A stretch of 64,000 bases of DNA from Capnocytophaga sp. ARDL2 (GTDB lineage Bacteria; Bacteroidota; Bacteroidia; Flavobacteriales; Flavobacteriaceae): positions 1,984,001-2,048,000 of the forward strand of contig NZ_CP168034.1 of assembly GCF_041530365.1 (NCBI RefSeq). Direction: 5' to 3'. The position numbers and the translations under genes were made by a program. The notes beneath the pieces were generated by a model. That model did not search any database, was not told the origin of the DNA, and saw only the letters and a list, made by a program, of their open reading frames with translations. This document shows positions 63,711-64,000 of this stretch, piece after piece; positions within the stretch are counted from its first letter, which is position 1, and every line of letters starts with the position of its first letter.

Positions 63711-63741
63711 TTTGTCAAAAATATTTTTTTTATTATTTTTG
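63711..63741 (+). promoter_or_regulatory. Bacteroidota promoter for rplS
   Basis: TTTG at 63711-63714, 19-nt spacer, TATTTTTG at 63734-63741. The leader to the ATG would be about 65-70 nt. Confidence 0.82.
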
Positions 63742-63754
63742 CAAAATATTTGAA

Positions 63755-63793
63755 TCAACCTCTGGCGAGGTACGTGTATGTTGGTTCGAGGTT
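63755..63793 (+). promoter_or_regulatory. Structured leader before rplS, possible L19 autoregulatory element
   Basis: ACCTC (63758-63762) can pair with GAGGT (63767-63771), or AACCTC (63757-63762) with GAGGTT (63788-63793), so two alternative folds compete within a short leader that ends 20 bp before the start. Ribosomal-protein leaders for L19 in Flavobacteria have, as I recall, been described. Identity not verified. Confidence 0.45.
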
Positions 63794-63813
63794 AATTAAT
63801 AAATTTTTATAAA

Positions 63814-64000
63814 ATGTCTTTAGATTTAGTAAAATTCGTACAAGACGAATTTGTAACAAAAAAAGATTTCCCTGAATTCAAATCAGGAGACACAATCACT
63901 GTGTATTACGAAATTAAAGAGGGTGACAAAACTAGAACTCAGTTCTTTAAAGGTGTTGTTATCCAAAGAAGAGGAGCTGGAACTTCTGAAACATTTACAA
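63814..64000 (+). CDS. rplS: 50S ribosomal protein L19, N-terminal part (runs off window)
   Basis: The first 62 codons are present ([19 protein letters not shown]..., then [16 protein letters not shown] and [12 protein letters not shown]), clearly bL19 of the large subunit. It follows its own promoter and a structured leader; the 3' end is beyond the window. Confidence 0.95.
   Translation, partial: MSLDLVKFVQDEFVTKKDFPEFKSGDTITVYYEIKEGDKTRTQFFKGVVIQRRGAGTSETFT

Overview
This window is a low-GC chromosomal segment from a member of the Flavobacteriia (Bacteroidota). The evidence is the lineage-typical gene content: the type IX secretion gene porT/sprT, two T9SS C-terminal sorting domains, DUF4835, DUF3822 and DUF4369 families, and a BamD-omega-CoaBC-RecN block. 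Upstream regions also repeatedly carry the Bacteroidota promoter pattern TTTG-N19/20-TAnnTTTG. I cannot name the species. The lipoprotein signals resemble host-associated Flavobacteriaceae such as Capnocytophaga, but that is only a hint. No phage, integrase, transposase or CRISPR array is visible.

Layout. 1-9816 (minus): peptidase M64 N-terminus, DUF3822-rsmD, dapA-ferritin, menG-porT-fhs, an Omp85-like protein, a small lipoprotein pair and a PhnP-like hydrolase. 10058-16115 (plus): an unknown conserved 478-aa protein, DUF4199, kdsA, a PstS-like lipoprotein, a TPR protein and a small beta-barrel protein. 16175-24958 (minus): recR, priA, a sodium:solute symporter preceded by a 38-aa membrane protein, then mscS-maf-kdsC-DUF2520-TlpA-like lipoprotein. 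26856-28142: a decayed cluster of small genes with many in-frame stops. 28285-37395 (mostly plus): bamD-rpoZ-coaBC-DUF4835-recN, an RlmL-type methyltransferase and ybaB. 37529-41522 (minus): a T9SS-sorted SGNH hydrolase and a sulfur operon (CBS protein, TauE/SafE, persulfide dioxygenase-rhodanese).

41736-45984 is the standout region. Seven tandem paralogous lipoprotein genes repeat with a ~624-bp period. Six contain a coding poly-G tract of 8-13 G in an otherwise AT-rich genome. Five copies are in frame and two are frameshifted at the tract, the signature of phase-variable contingency loci. A conserved promoter-bearing spacer precedes most copies, and a secreted lipase-like T9SS protein follows 24 bp after the last one.

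49357-64000: mtaB, a second mscS, a second symporter, folC, a FecA-like TonB receptor split by a -1 frameshift, then the conserved dgkA-ftsK-lolA-lptF-ribBA run, tRNA-Ser(UGA), tRNA-Tyr(GUA) and the start of rplS behind a structured leader.

Two metabolic or transport genes (fhs and the FecA-like receptor) carry single-base homopolymer-type frameshifts. Each could be a real mutation or a sequencing error, and the sequence alone cannot decide.
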